The notes: a model not told the origin generated them from the letters alone. 64,000 nucleotides of DNA from CBFDBF01 sp050287965 (GCA_050287965.1 JBNKCX010000012.1:14390-78389), one strand, 5' to 3'. Counted from the stretch's first letter, positions 55,646-64,000 are shown. Numbers and translations are program-made.

Positions 55646-56335
55646 TCAGCTCACCGTCGCCAGGGCGTCGCGCATGGATTTGATGATGCTGTTGTAGCGG
55701 TCGGGATCGGTATCCTTCCCTTGGCCGAAGATGCCGGAGCCCGCTACGAAGGTATCCGCACCCGCCGCGGCGATCTCTGCGATGTTTTCCACCTTGACGC
55801 CGCCGTCGATCTCCAGGCGGATATCAAATCCGGTATCATCGATCATCCCACGCACCTGTCGGATCTTGTCCAGGGCGGAAGGGATAAAGCTCTGGCCGCC
55901 GAATCCCGGATTGACCGACATGATCAACACCATGTCCACCTTGTCCAGCACATAGTCCAGGTGAGAGAGCGGCGTGGCCGGGTTGAATACCAGCCCCGAT
56001 TTGCATCCGCAGTCGCGAATCAGTTGCAGGGAACGGTCCACATGACGACTCGCTTCCGGGTGGAAGGTGATATACCTGGCTCCCGCCTGGGCGAAATCCG
56101 GAATGATCCGGTCCACCGGTTCCACCATCAGATGAACATCGATAGGGGCGGTCACCCCATGCTTGCGCAATGCTTCGCAGACCAGCGGGCCGATGGTCAG
56201 GTTGGGGACATAATGGTTGTCCATGACGTCGAAATGGACGATGTCGGCACCCGCCGCCAGGACGTTGTCCACCTCTTCCCCCAGGCGAGCGAAATCGGCG
56301 GAAAGGATAGAGGGGGCGAGCAGATAATCGGCCAT
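55646..56335 (-). CDS. rpe: Ribulose-phosphate 3-epimerase
   Basis: Interconverts ribulose 5-phosphate and xylulose 5-phosphate in the pentose phosphate or Calvin cycle. The 229-aa product has LLAPSILSADFARLGEE (about residues 4-20), the metal- and substrate-binding HFDVMDNHYVPNLTIGP (about 35-51), DVHLMVEPVDRII (about 70-82), MSVNPGFGGQSFIPSALDKI (about 140-159) and EIDGGVK. The catalytic Asp residues are in DVMD and DGG. It begins the rpe-gph-trp cluster, although the EVE gene sits between. Confidence 0.96.
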   Translation of the reverse strand: MADYLLAPSILSADFARLGEEVDNVLAAGADIVHFDVMDNHYVPNLTIGPLVCEALRKHGVTAPIDVHLMVEPVDRIIPDFAQAGARYITFHPEASRHVDRSLQLIRDCGCKSGLVFNPATPLSHLDYVLDKVDMVLIMSVNPGFGGQSFIPSALDKIRQVRGMIDDTGFDIRLEIDGGVKVENIAEIAAAGADTFVAGSGIFGQGKDTDPDRYNSIIKSMRDALATVS

Positions 56336-56528
56336 GGCGGTTCTCTTAATGGCTGGTGAAAGGGTGGCAACGGTATGCGCGCAACTTTAGCGCAAAGAGT
56401 CGCGTTTTTCATCCACCGATCGGAACGTTCGTTCCGGCCGGCTGCCAGGTCCGGCGATTCTGCTAAAGTACGAAAGAGGGCCTTACGATGGAGACATATA
56501 CCCATCCGCGGCATTTGTCGTGCGAACC

Positions 56529-57365
56529 ATGGAAAATCAGACCATGTGGAAAGTGAATTTTCTGATCCTGCTGTTACTTCCCTTTTCCGTCGCGGCCTCG
56601 GACCTGATCCGTGAGCAGCGTTACGCGGAAGAGTTGCGGGATATGCTGGTGGTGGGAAACGGCGTAACCCTCAAGGCGGGGGATACCGAGTTCTTTGCCA
56701 TTCACACTGAAGCGGAAACCGGCCGGCCTCATGGCGCGGTCATCCTGTTGCACGGTCGCGGGGCCCACCCCAATTGGCCGGATGTGATTTGGCCCTTGCG
56801 CACGGGGCTGGCGAGTCGCGGGTGGGAGACCCTTTCCCTGCAGATGCCGGTGGCCGGCGCCGACAGCGAAAGCTGGATATACGAACAACTGATTCCGGAG
56901 GCCTCCCCCCGTATCGCCGCGGCAGTGGCTTTTCTCAAGGAGCGCAAGATCAGCAACATCGTTCTGGTCGGTCACTCCCTCGGGGCCCGCATGGGTGCCC
57001 AGTTTCTGGCGGCGGGAACCCCGAAAGAGATAACCGCCTTCGTGGCCGTCGGCATGATGCTGGAACCCGCCGGATCCCAGATCAAAACCGGGGAGGCGTT
57101 GGCGGCGATAAAGATACCGGTACTCGATATCTACGGCAGCCGTGATCTGGACCTGGTGTTAAACAGTGTACGGGAGCGGGCCGCCGCTGCCCGTAAGGCG
57201 GGAAACGATGAATATCGTCAGAGCGAAGTTGCCGGAGCCGATCATTTCTTTCACGGCCTGGACGACACCCTGGCGGGGCGTGTGTATGCCTGGATAACCA
57301 GAGTGGCGGGAGAACAGGGGGCGTCCGCCGGAGAAGAGAGTGCGACCGGGGCGGCGCAGCCCTGA
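56529..57365 (+). CDS. Secreted alpha/beta hydrolase, DUF3530 type
   Basis: A 278-aa product with a signal peptide (ending PFSVAA). The DUF3530/alpha-beta fold shows the oxyanion segment ILLHGRGAHPNWPDVIWPLR, TLSLQMP, the nucleophile elbow VGHSLGARMGAQF (Ser about residue 153), an acid near DIYGSRDLD and His in AGADHFFHG. These make an intact catalytic triad plausible. Starts at GTG 56520, ATG 56529 and ATG 56544 are in frame; none has a strong ribosome site. Substrate unknown. Confidence 0.82.
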   Translation: MENQTMWKVNFLILLLLPFSVAASDLIREQRYAEELRDMLVVGNGVTLKAGDTEFFAIHTEAETGRPHGAVILLHGRGAHPNWPDVIWPLRTGLASRGWETLSLQMPVAGADSESWIYEQLIPEASPRIAAAVAFLKERKISNIVLVGHSLGARMGAQFLAAGTPKEITAFVAVGMMLEPAGSQIKTGEALAAIKIPVLDIYGSRDLDLVLNSVRERAAAARKAGNDEYRQSEVAGADHFFHGLDDTLAGRVYAWITRVAGEQGASAGEESATGAAQP

Positions 57366-57418
57366 AACGGGGTCCGGATATCCAACACGGCTGATGTGCC
57401 CTCTGTGCCTTTCTCTTT

Positions 57419-58297
57419 TCAATGCCCGAGCTGTGCCAGGAGCTGGTCGATCATCCTTAACGCCTGTTCGCCGTACCCTCCTCCGAACAGATTGAGGTGG
57501 TTGAGGATATGGTAGAGGTTGTAGAGGGTCTTGCGGGTGGAATAGCCGGGATCCAGGGGCCAACTCTCGTTGTATGCGTCATAGAATCTGCCGCCGAAGC
57601 CGCCGAAGAGTTCCGTCATGGCGACATCGGTTTCCCGGTCACCGTAATAGACCGCGGGATCGAATATCACCGGCGCGCCCGTCCGGTCGTAGGCCATATT
57701 GCCGCTCCAGAGATCCCCGTGAAGCAGTGCCGGCCGGGGATCGTGGTCCAACAGTGCGGGGAATAGATCCAGCAGCTTTTCCCCCCGGCTCTGCAGTCTG
57801 CCGCCGTGGCCCCTGGAAGCGGCGAGCCGCAGCTGAAACCCGAGGCGCCGGTGGCGCCAGAAGTCGCTCCAGTCGCTGCCGGGGGTATTGGATTGCGGCG
57901 TGGAACCGATGGTGTTGTCCCGATCCCAGCCGAACCGGTCCCGGGTTGTGCGGTGCATGGCGGCCAGCAGACGTCCGGCGACGGCGTTGTCACCGCTGCC
58001 GCCCATTTCGATATGTTCCAGCACCAGATAGGCCTCATCGCCGTTGCTTCCGAAACAGACAGGGCGGGGGACGCGCACGGTGCCGGTGGCGGCCATTTCC
58101 ATCAGTCCGGCTGCTTCCGCTTCAAACATTTCCAGCAGAAGAGCGGAATTGAGTTTTACAAAATAACTGTATTGACCGTCGCTGAGTTGAATTGCACGGT
58201 TTATGCAACCGCCGCTGATGTCGCGGGGTTCCCGCGGGGAGAATTGGGAACCGGTGGTCCGGCTAATCTGCTCAGCGATAGAGTTCCAGTCGCTCAT
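57419..58297 (-). CDS. Fructosamine kinase-like protein
   Basis: A 292-aa protein of the fructosamine/ketosamine-3-kinase family, related to aminoglycoside phosphotransferases. Visible are GGCINRAIQLSDGQYSYFVKLN (about residues 30-51, nucleotide-binding loop and Lys), LVLEHIEMG, FWRHRRL (about 144-150), the catalytic loop LLHGDLWSGNMAYD (about 200-213, Asp and Asn), and DPAVYYGDRETDVAMTELFGGF (about 221-242). Family members phosphorylate ketosamines formed by glycation, initiating deglycation. ATG 58297 overlaps the upstream HNH gene by 26 bases. Confidence 0.9.
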   Translation of the reverse strand: MSDWNSIAEQISRTTGSQFSPREPRDISGGCINRAIQLSDGQYSYFVKLNSALLLEMFEAEAAGLMEMAATGTVRVPRPVCFGSNGDEAYLVLEHIEMGGSGDNAVAGRLLAAMHRTTRDRFGWDRDNTIGSTPQSNTPGSDWSDFWRHRRLGFQLRLAASRGHGGRLQSRGEKLLDLFPALLDHDPRPALLHGDLWSGNMAYDRTGAPVIFDPAVYYGDRETDVAMTELFGGFGGRFYDAYNESWPLDPGYSTRKTLYNLYHILNHLNLFGGGYGEQALRMIDQLLAQLGH

Positions 58298-58871
58298 GCA
58301 ACGGGCTGGTACGTGGAAAATGGGAGCGCAGAAACTCCATCTGGTCGGCCAGGATATTACGTCCTTGAAGGTAGATGTACTCCGCATGGGTCGGTGTGAA
58401 CGGGATGGCCAGCAACTGCATCCCGGCCCCCTCCGGGGTACGGCCCGCCTTGCGGTTGTTGCAGTGAACGCAGGCGGTAACGACGTTGTTCCAGTGGTCC
58501 GGGCCGCCCATGCTGAGGGGTCGCACGTGATCCCGCGACAGCTGTTTGGGCCCGAAGGCCTCTCCGCAATAAAGGCAGAGATGACCGTCACGCTGGAACA
58601 GGGTTTCGTTGCAGAGGGGCGGGGTATAACCGGCACGCACCTTATCCAGCACCCGGCTGTTGCCGTGGGTGGCGATGATGGTATTGACCTCCACCATACT
58701 GCGCCTTTGAGAACGGGCGTTGATACCGCCGCGGAGCCGGAACAGCACCCGGCCGCAACTGTAAGCGATCTGGTCGAGAAAATAGAGGCGTACCGCGTGG
58801 CGGTAATCGATCCATCCCAGCGGCATGCCGGCGATGTCGGTACGCAGGATTTTTTGCTGAAGATCTATCAC
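58272..58871 (-). CDS. HNH endonuclease family protein
   Basis: A 199-aa product with a Cys-bounded HNH motif: LCLYCGEAFG (about residues 98-107), the His pair region LSRDHVRPLSMGGPDHWNNVVTACVHCNNRKAGRTP (about 111-146), where CxxC pairs bind structural zinc and His is catalytic. The N-terminal half has no recognised fold. Start is GTG 58871. The domain also occurs in stand-alone housekeeping-like HNH proteins, so restriction activity should not be assumed. It overlaps the fructosamine kinase start. Confidence 0.88.
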   Translation of the reverse strand: MIDLQQKILRTDIAGMPLGWIDYRHAVRLYFLDQIAYSCGRVLFRLRGGINARSQRRSMVEVNTIIATHGNSRVLDKVRAGYTPPLCNETLFQRDGHLCLYCGEAFGPKQLSRDHVRPLSMGGPDHWNNVVTACVHCNNRKAGRTPEGAGMQLLAIPFTPTHAEYIYLQGRNILADQMEFLRSHFPRTSPLHERLELYR

Positions 58872-59596
58872 GCTAACCGCCTACGAATATACAGGTCGAA
58901 TCCCGGAAAATAAGCAGTCCAAACCCCTTTTGCGATGATACACGGATCAATGGAAGGTGCAATGCGGGATGCGCCTTGTGTCTCCCCTACGACCAGGATT
59001 ATTAAAGACATTTTTAAGCCGGCAGGGGCTGGTCGGCTGAGTGTCCACAAGAGAAACCGTTCGATCTGTTTCCCTATTAATTCGATCTGTTTCCCTATTA
59101 ACGGGTGGCGAGGTTGTCTCCGGTATTCCCGGCCGGTCCCTGATTTCGCCGGCAACCGTTCCTTCTTCAGGGAGAACTAAGATCCGACTTTTTTCCGAAA
59201 AGCAATGTTTCTCCGGTATCTGGATTGACAGAAAAAAATGCAAGCGTGGCCGCTACTTATGCACAATAGGGGGGGGCTGTGGGAGAGGAGGTGCCGATTC
59301 CTCCCTCGCTGCATTATTTATCAGTGCTTGATCTCTAACTATATGATTATTAAAACAATTACATCGTTGGTCAGAAAAGGCCGATCGGGCTGTCGCTCCC
59401 AGCGCGCCCCATATCGTGCTCCTGGGTACGGTTTATTCCACAGAGTTATCCACAGGTTGGCGAGAGAATCCTTTTCTTTCAACACCGATAGTGGCTTAGC
59501 TCCTGCTGGTAATCCCCACCCTTAGAAAAGAGCAGTAACTGTGGGTGATTTTTCACCCTGTTTCCGGGCGGCCCCCAACTGGAGTAGAGTCTCTCC
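58872..59596. other. 725-bp gene-free region upstream of priA with two perfect DnaA boxes
   Basis: No credible gene was found. TTATGCACA (59257-59265) and TTATCCACA (59446-59454) match the DnaA-box consensus TTATNCACA, and a weaker GTGTCCACA lies at 59041. Between the two perfect boxes is an AT-rich stretch (about 59311-59362). A perfect 21-bp tandem duplication containing GATCTGTTTCCCTATTAA spans 59060-59101. At least six GATC sites occur. The combination resembles a replication-origin or DnaA-titration region, but the box number is low for a typical oriC. Confidence 0.4.
59060..59101. repeat. Perfect 21-bp tandem duplication
   Basis: Two adjacent identical copies of TTCGATCTGTTTCCCTATTAA (59060-59080 and 59081-59101), both non-coding. 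Each contains GATCTGTTT, reminiscent of origin 13-mers but not a match to the full consensus. Confidence 0.85.
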
Positions 59597-61816
59597 ATGT
59601 CCAAAGATGCCGTATTACGCATAGCAGTCCCCGCACCCCTGCAGACCTGTTTTGACTACCTTCCGCCGGAAGGGATCGACCCGTTCCGTTTGCGTCCGGG
59701 TGGGCGTGTTCTGGTCCCGTTCGGCCAGGGAGAACGCTGTGGCGTGCTGTTGGAGGTGGTGGCGGAGAGTCAGGTGGAGCGCGGCCGGATGCGGCGGGTA
59801 TCGCAATTGTTGGACCGGGAGCCGTTGCTGGGTGCCGCGGAACTGGAGCTGCTTCTCTGGGCCGCCGACTATTACCAGCACCCGGTGGGAGAGGTAGTGG
59901 CCTCCGCGTTGCCGCTGCGCCTGCGCAGAGGAAAGCCGGTCATGGACGGCTCCCGTCCCGGCTGGCGTCTGACCGCGGCAGGTAGGGGGCAGCCGCCCGA
60001 AGATCTGAGGCGGGCGCCGCGACAGGCGGCGGTTCTGCGCCTGTTGCAGGAGTCGCCCGAGGAGGTCGTGGACCAGGAGGAGATCTACCGGCGTTGTGAT
60101 GAGTGCCGGGCTGTCCTGCGGGCCATGGCCGGTAAAGGCTGGGTTGAGCCGGCGCAGGCCGCGGCGGGCCGGTCGGTGTCCTGTCCGTCGCCGTCTTCCG
60201 ATTCCCGGCACCGGTTGAATACCGCCCAGCAGGCGGCGGTGGACGCGGTGCTGGAGAGTGGGGGACGGTTCATGGCGTTTTTGCTGGATGGGGTTACCGG
60301 CAGCGGCAAGACAGAGGTCTACCTGGAACTGGTGGAGGGGGTGGTGGCACAGGGACGACAGGTGTTGATCCTGGTGCCGGAGATCGGCTTGACGCCGCAA
60401 CTCCTGAAGCGGTTCCGGCGTCGCCTGGCCGCCCCCATGGCGTTGTTGCACTCCGGGCTCTCGGATCTGGAGCGGGAGCGGGCCTGGATTGCGACGGCGC
60501 GGGGAGAGGCGCAGGTGATAGTAGGCACCCGCTCCGCCATATTCACCCCTGTACCGCAACTCGGGCTGGTGGTGGTGGATGAGGAGCATGACCTCTCTTT
60601 CAAGCAGCAGGAGGGGTTTCGTTACTCCGCCCGGGATCTGGCGCTGGTGCTGGCCCGGCAACGGGGTTGCCCGGTTGTGCTGGGTTCCGCCACCCCCTCG
60701 CTGGAGAGTTTGAACAACGCCGACGCGGGGCGTTTCCAGCACCTGCTGTTGCCGCAGCGTGCCGGGGAGGCCCTGCCCCCTCGGCTGGATCTCATTGATA
60801 TCCGCTCGGTGCGTTTGGACGGGGGGTTGTCTCCCACCCTGATACGGATGGTTTCCGAGGAACTGAATGCCGGCAATCAGGTGTTGCTGTTTCTCAACCG
60901 GCGGGGTTATGCGCCGCTGATCACCTGTTACGATTGCGGCTGGGTGGCGGAGTGCCGCCGCTGCGATGCCCGTATGACGTTGCATAGGGGGAGCGACATC
61001 CTCTGGTGTCACCACTGCGGCTCCCAGCGGCGCACCGACCGGAAATGTCCGGAGTGCGGCGGAACGGATCTGCACCCCCTGGGTCAGGGTACGGAACGAC
61101 TCGAGGAGGTCCTTGTCCAGCGTTTTCCGGAAGCGGCCATCGCCCGCATCGACCGGGACTCCACCCGGCACAAAGGCAGCCTGGAACGGCTGCTCACCGC
61201 TATTCGCAGAGGCGAATACTCCCTCCTGCTGGGGACCCAGATGCTGGCCAAGGGACATCATTTCCCCGATGTAACCCTGGTAGGGATCCTGGACGTGGAT
61301 CAGGGGCTGTTCGGCGCCGACTTCCGGGCCGCAGAGCGTATGGCGCAACTGGTGGTGCAGGTATCCGGCCGGGCGGGTCGGGCGGAAAAACCGGGACGTG
61401 TGATCATCCAGACCCGTCATCCGGAGCACCCGCTGCTCCAGACCCTGATTCACCAGGGCTATGACGCCTTCGCCAGGGAGGCGTTGGTGGAGCGCCGTTC
61501 GGCGGGGTTGCCGCCGTTCGGATACCAGGCCCTGTTGCGGGCCGAGGCCCCGAAGGAGCTGTTGCCCAGGGAGTTTCTGGAGCAGGCGATGGCGGTGGCG
61601 CAGGATCTGGCGGGGTCCGGTGTGGAGTTATGGGGCCCGGTGCCGGCCCCCATGGAACGCCGCGCCGGCCGCTACCGGGCCCATCTGCTGGTACAGGCCT
61701 CCCGGCGTTCGGATCTGCAACGGCTGCTGAAGAACTGGCTGCCCAGGGTCCGGGAGTTGCAGTCGGCGCGGCGGGTGCGCTGGTCCCTGGACGTGGATCC
61801 ACAGGAGATGTTGTAG
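59597..61816 (+). CDS. priA: Primosomal replication restart helicase PriA
   Basis: 3'-5' DNA helicase that loads the replisome at collapsed forks. The 739-aa product has the N-terminal DNA-binding domain, Walker A in DGVTGSGKTEVYLELV (about residues 233-248), DEEH box (about 327-330), the zinc-binding Cys cluster CYDCGWVAECRRCDARMTLH...CHHCG...CPECGG (about 445-495), and helicase motifs IDRDSTRHKG, LLGTQMLAKGHHFPDVTLV and QVSGRAGRAEKPG (about 595). It follows the gene-free region directly, with the ATG at 59597. Confidence 0.96.
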   Translation: MSKDAVLRIAVPAPLQTCFDYLPPEGIDPFRLRPGGRVLVPFGQGERCGVLLEVVAESQVERGRMRRVSQLLDREPLLGAAELELLLWAADYYQHPVGEVVASALPLRLRRGKPVMDGSRPGWRLTAAGRGQPPEDLRRAPRQAAVLRLLQESPEEVVDQEEIYRRCDECRAVLRAMAGKGWVEPAQAAAGRSVSCPSPSSDSRHRLNTAQQAAVDAVLESGGRFMAFLLDGVTGSGKTEVYLELVEGVVAQGRQVLILVPEIGLTPQLLKRFRRRLAAPMALLHSGLSDLERERAWIATARGEAQVIVGTRSAIFTPVPQLGLVVVDEEHDLSFKQQEGFRYSARDLALVLARQRGCPVVLGSATPSLESLNNADAGRFQHLLLPQRAGEALPPRLDLIDIRSVRLDGGLSPTLIRMVSEELNAGNQVLLFLNRRGYAPLITCYDCGWVAECRRCDARMTLHRGSDILWCHHCGSQRRTDRKCPECGGTDLHPLGQGTERLEEVLVQRFPEAAIARIDRDSTRHKGSLERLLTAIRRGEYSLLLGTQMLAKGHHFPDVTLVGILDVDQGLFGADFRAAERMAQLVVQVSGRAGRAEKPGRVIIQTRHPEHPLLQTLIHQGYDAFAREALVERRSAGLPPFGYQALLRAEAPKELLPREFLEQAMAVAQDLAGSGVELWGPVPAPMERRAGRYRAHLLVQASRRSDLQRLLKNWLPRVRELQSARRVRWSLDVDPQEML

Positions 61817-61821
61817 GCGGG

Positions 61822-61860
61822 AAACCGGGGGCCAATACTTAGGGTTGCGGCCGGTTTTTT
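61822..61860 (+). terminator. Probable terminator after priA
   Basis: AAACCGG (61822-61828) and CCGGTTT (61851-61857) pair around a 22-nt loop and are followed by TTTGCGGTTTTTG. The loop is long, so efficiency is uncertain. Confidence 0.5.
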
Positions 61861-61983
61861 GCGGTTTTTGCAACAGTTTTTCGCTCGTTGTTTTAAACGC
61901 AGAAAATTGTTGTTTGGGTGATATCGGGGATGGTAGTATGGCGCGCAATAAATTTTTATAAAACAATATGCGGGAAGTCTGAA

Positions 61984-63264
61984 ATGAACAAAAAACTACT
62001 CACTGTGGCGGTCTCCGCCGCCCTGGCCTCTCCGACCGTGCTGGCCGGCGACGTCACCATGTACGGTCAGGTGCATATCGCCACCTCCAGCTATGACTCC
62101 GAGATCGACAGCGGCGACGGCTGGGACGTCTCCAGCCACGCCACCCGCCTCGGTTTCAAGGGAAGCGAGGACCTGGGGGGCAACCTGAAGGCCATCTGGC
62201 AGATCGAGCTGGGTATCGCCGCTTCCGATGACGCGGATGACGCCGAGGGTGGCAATACCACCAACAACGCGGACAACATCAGTTACCGCAACACCTTCGT
62301 CGGACTTTCCGGCAACTGGGGTACCGCCCTCATCGGCCGTCACGACACCCCGCTGAAGATCTCCACCGCTTCATTGGACCTGTTCTCCGACACCATCGCC
62401 GACTACAACAGCAACGGTGCCGATGACGAACTCAACGGGGCCGGCAACCTGACCGCGTTCGTCCCCACGGACAGCACCAGCGAATGGGCGGCCATTCCGC
62501 TGCTGGCGGGTCAGAGCCTGGGTTTTGTGGACCTGCGGGTGGATCAGGCCATCGCCTACATCAGCCCCACGTGGAACGGTCTGACCGTCGCCGGCGCCAT
62601 CGTGCAGCCCGGCATGGATTCCAATGTCCAGCACGGCTCCGGCCAGATGTATGCCGACAGCGCCGACGGCTTTGCCGATGCCTACTCCCTGGCCGCCATG
62701 TACAGCAACGGACCCTTCTACGCCTCTCTGGCCTGGGAGTACATCTCCGAGGACCTGATGGAGGAGCTGATGCGGGCCAGTCCCGGGAGTATTGCTAATA
62801 ACTTTGACGGCCAGGGCTACACCCAGGAAGAGCGCCGCTGGCGTCTGGGTCTGGGTTATACCGCCAACGGCATGCATGTGGGCTTCGTGTTTGAAGACCA
62901 GGATCATGCCATCGTGGGTATCGATGCCAAGCGCTGGCAGATCAGCGGTTCCTACACCCTGGGCAATAACGTCATCAAGGCCATGTATGGTGAGAACGAG
63001 GTGGAGGTGTCCCAGGCCGGCGCCGACGCCCTCGACGACGGCAATACCTACCTGGTGGACGGTACCTCCATCGATGGCCAGGATTACCGGGGATTTGACA
63101 TCCGCCAGTGGGCTATCGGCCTGGATCACAACTTCTCCAAGCGCACCAAGGCCTACATCGTTTATACGGACGTGGAAGTGGACCAGCAGGTTGGTACGTT
63201 CACCAACGTCGATAACGACGGCTCATGGGACGGTTTCTCCATCGGCCTGGTGCATAAGTTCTGA
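61984..63264 (+). CDS. Gram-negative general porin (first of a tandem pair)
   Basis: Outer-membrane trimeric beta-barrel for small hydrophilic solutes. The 426-aa product has a signal peptide (MNKKLLTVAVSAALASPTVLA, about residues 1-21) and a barrel beginning GDVTMYGQVHIATSSYDSE and ending with a terminal Phe (GFSIGLVHKF), the outer-membrane assembly signal. ATG 61984 is preferred over upstream in-frame ATGs because it starts the signal peptide. It is followed by a terminator and a near-identical partial copy. Confidence 0.92.
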   Translation: MNKKLLTVAVSAALASPTVLAGDVTMYGQVHIATSSYDSEIDSGDGWDVSSHATRLGFKGSEDLGGNLKAIWQIELGIAASDDADDAEGGNTTNNADNISYRNTFVGLSGNWGTALIGRHDTPLKISTASLDLFSDTIADYNSNGADDELNGAGNLTAFVPTDSTSEWAAIPLLAGQSLGFVDLRVDQAIAYISPTWNGLTVAGAIVQPGMDSNVQHGSGQMYADSADGFADAYSLAAMYSNGPFYASLAWEYISEDLMEELMRASPGSIANNFDGQGYTQEERRWRLGLGYTANGMHVGFVFEDQDHAIVGIDAKRWQISGSYTLGNNVIKAMYGENEVEVSQAGADALDDGNTYLVDGTSIDGQDYRGFDIRQWAIGLDHNFSKRTKAYIVYTDVEVDQQVGTFTNVDNDGSWDGFSIGLVHKF

Positions 63265-63299
63265 GGTTCTTGGGCTGTATGTAGTAACTGCATGAAAAT

Positions 63300-63325
63300 A
63301 CGGGGCCTTCGGGCCCCGTGTTGTT
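63300..63325 (+). terminator. Terminator between the two porin genes
   Basis: The perfect stem ACGGGGCC/GGCCCCGT closes on a TTCG tetraloop (63308-63311) and is followed by GTTGTTT. The stem is very stable though the T tract is interrupted. Confidence 0.8.
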
Positions 63326-63383
63326 TCAGGGCCGGATAGATGGGTTTTCAGAGACTGAGCGACAAGTGGGAGAGATCAGGAAA

Positions 63384-64000
63384 ATGAACCAACGTAAAAA
63401 TATTCTCACAGTGGCGATCGCCGCCGCTTTGGCCGCTCCGGCAGCCATGGCGGGAGACGTGACTATGTACGGTCAGGTGCATATCGCCACCTCCAGCTAT
63501 GACTCCGAACGGGACACCGGCGACGGTTGGGATATCTCCAGCCACGCCAGCCGCCTCGGCTTCAAGGGCAGCGAGGACCTGGGGGGCGACCTGAAGGCCA
63601 TCTGGCAGATCGAGCTGGGCATCGCCGCCTCCGACGACGCGGATGATGACGAAGGTGGTGACACCATCAACAACGCCGACGGCCTCAGCTATCGCAACAC
63701 CTTCGTGGGGCTCTCCGGCAACTGGGGTACCGCCCTCATCGGCCGTCACGACACCCCGATGAAGATCTCCACCGCTTCCCTGGATCTGTTTGCCGACACC
63801 ATCGCCGATTACAACAACAACGGTGCCGACGACGAGTTGATCGGTGCCGGTAATCTTACATCACTCCCGATTCTGATTTTTCAGGGTATCGGCTTCGTGG
63901 ATCTGCGGGTGGACCAGGCCATTGCCTATGTCAGCCCCAGTTTCAACGGCCTGACCCTCGCCGCCGCCATCGTGCAGCCGGGCATGGACCGTACCACCGG
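63384..64000 (+). CDS. Gram-negative porin, second tandem copy (runs off the right edge)
   Basis: Begins MNQRKNILTVAIAAALAAPAAMAGDV, a signal peptide, and then reads almost identically to the first porin for about 140 residues (MYGQVHIATSSYDSE, SRLGFKGSEDLGG, FVGLSGNWGTALIGRHDTP, ISTASLDLF). The region after GAGNLT is different: the first copy has about 25 residues including AFVPTDSTSEWAAIPLLAGQ, while this one has a shorter SLPILIFQG before both rejoin at GFVDLRVDQAIAY. Only about 205 residues are visible. Same likely function as its neighbour with a changed loop. Confidence 0.9.
   Translation, partial: MNQRKNILTVAIAAALAAPAAMAGDVTMYGQVHIATSSYDSERDTGDGWDISSHASRLGFKGSEDLGGDLKAIWQIELGIAASDDADDDEGGDTINNADGLSYRNTFVGLSGNWGTALIGRHDTPMKISTASLDLFADTIADYNNNGADDELIGAGNLTSLPILIFQGIGFVDLRVDQAIAYVSPSFNGLTLAAAIVQPGMDRTT

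Noticed and set aside
57419..58636. Extended fructosamine kinase reading back to 58636
   Set aside because: The first about 113 residues are the shadow of the HNH gene; the kinase fold starts at MSDWNS (58297).
58935..59525. Short open frames in the 725-bp region upstream of priA
   Set aside because: No ribosome sites, no recognisable domains and skewed composition; the frames overlap on both strands.
59615..61453. 612-residue minus-strand frame opposite priA
   Set aside because: Antisense shadow of priA with Arg/Gln/His-rich composition and no recognisable fold.

Overview
The window reads as an ordinary chromosomal stretch of a gammaproteobacterium, probably a respiratory, possibly sulfur-oxidising or chemolithotrophic member near the Chromatiales or Ectothiorhodospirales. 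The evidence is the mrcA|pilMNOPQ-aroK-aroB-damX order, gltBD-hemE, the rpe-gph-trpEGD block, priA with Gram-negative porins, several periplasmic c-type haem proteins, and a succinate dehydrogenase with an HdrB-like subunit instead of classical membrane anchors. The placement is inferred from gene content only. No rRNA, tRNA, prophage, CRISPR array or complete insertion sequence was seen.

Layout. 1-10.1 kb: penicillin-binding protein 1A (cut by the left edge) diverges from the type IV pilus assembly operon pilMNOPQ, followed by shikimate-pathway genes aroK and aroB and a DamX-like ATPase/SPOR protein. 10.3-16.5 kb: glutamate synthase gltB and gltD. 16.6-24 kb: a small secreted protein, a diguanylate cyclase with a periplasmic CXXCH haem motif, hemE, a secreted protein with two tandem repeat domains, a second diguanylate cyclase, a Cys-rich secreted protein and mscL with a zinc-ribbon tail; three copies of one palindromic hairpin lie here. 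24-31.6 kb (minus strand): sdhA-sdhB-sdhE-like operon and metH. 31.8-37.2 kb: a SIRT5-like sirtuin; a peroxide and low-oxygen group (di-haem cytochrome c peroxidase behind an FNR-type promoter, rubrerythrin, small ferritin-like protein); then an RNA methyltransferase, an FKBP and a phosphodiesterase. 37.3-46.6 kb: endonuclease I, a MotA/MotB-like stator pair, a solitary malonyl transferase, a TAXI-type binding protein, a CXXCH protein, msrA, a SIMPL protein and trpC. 46.8-50.4 kb: greB, a membrane-anchored haemerythrin, small envelope proteins and a solitary HD hydrolase; this block separates trpC from trpD. 50.6-56.3 kb: trpD, trpG, trpE, gph, an EVE protein and rpe. 56.5-64 kb: an alpha/beta hydrolase, a fructosamine-kinase-like protein, an HNH nuclease, a 725-bp gap with two perfect DnaA boxes, priA, and two tandem porins (the second cut by the right edge).

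Functional themes are envelope assembly (PBP1A, type IV pilus, DamX, porins), nitrogen and aromatic amino-acid synthesis (GltBD, AroK/B, TrpCDEG), c-di-GMP signalling with possible redox input, and protection from oxygen and peroxide. The unusual structure is mostly intergenic: a dispersed palindromic element of about 55 bp in four places, triplicate terminator-like palindromes, paired inverted arms spanning about 137 bp, simple-sequence repeats inside or next to genes, a 28-bp perfect palindrome, and a possible DnaA-binding or origin-like region upstream of priA.
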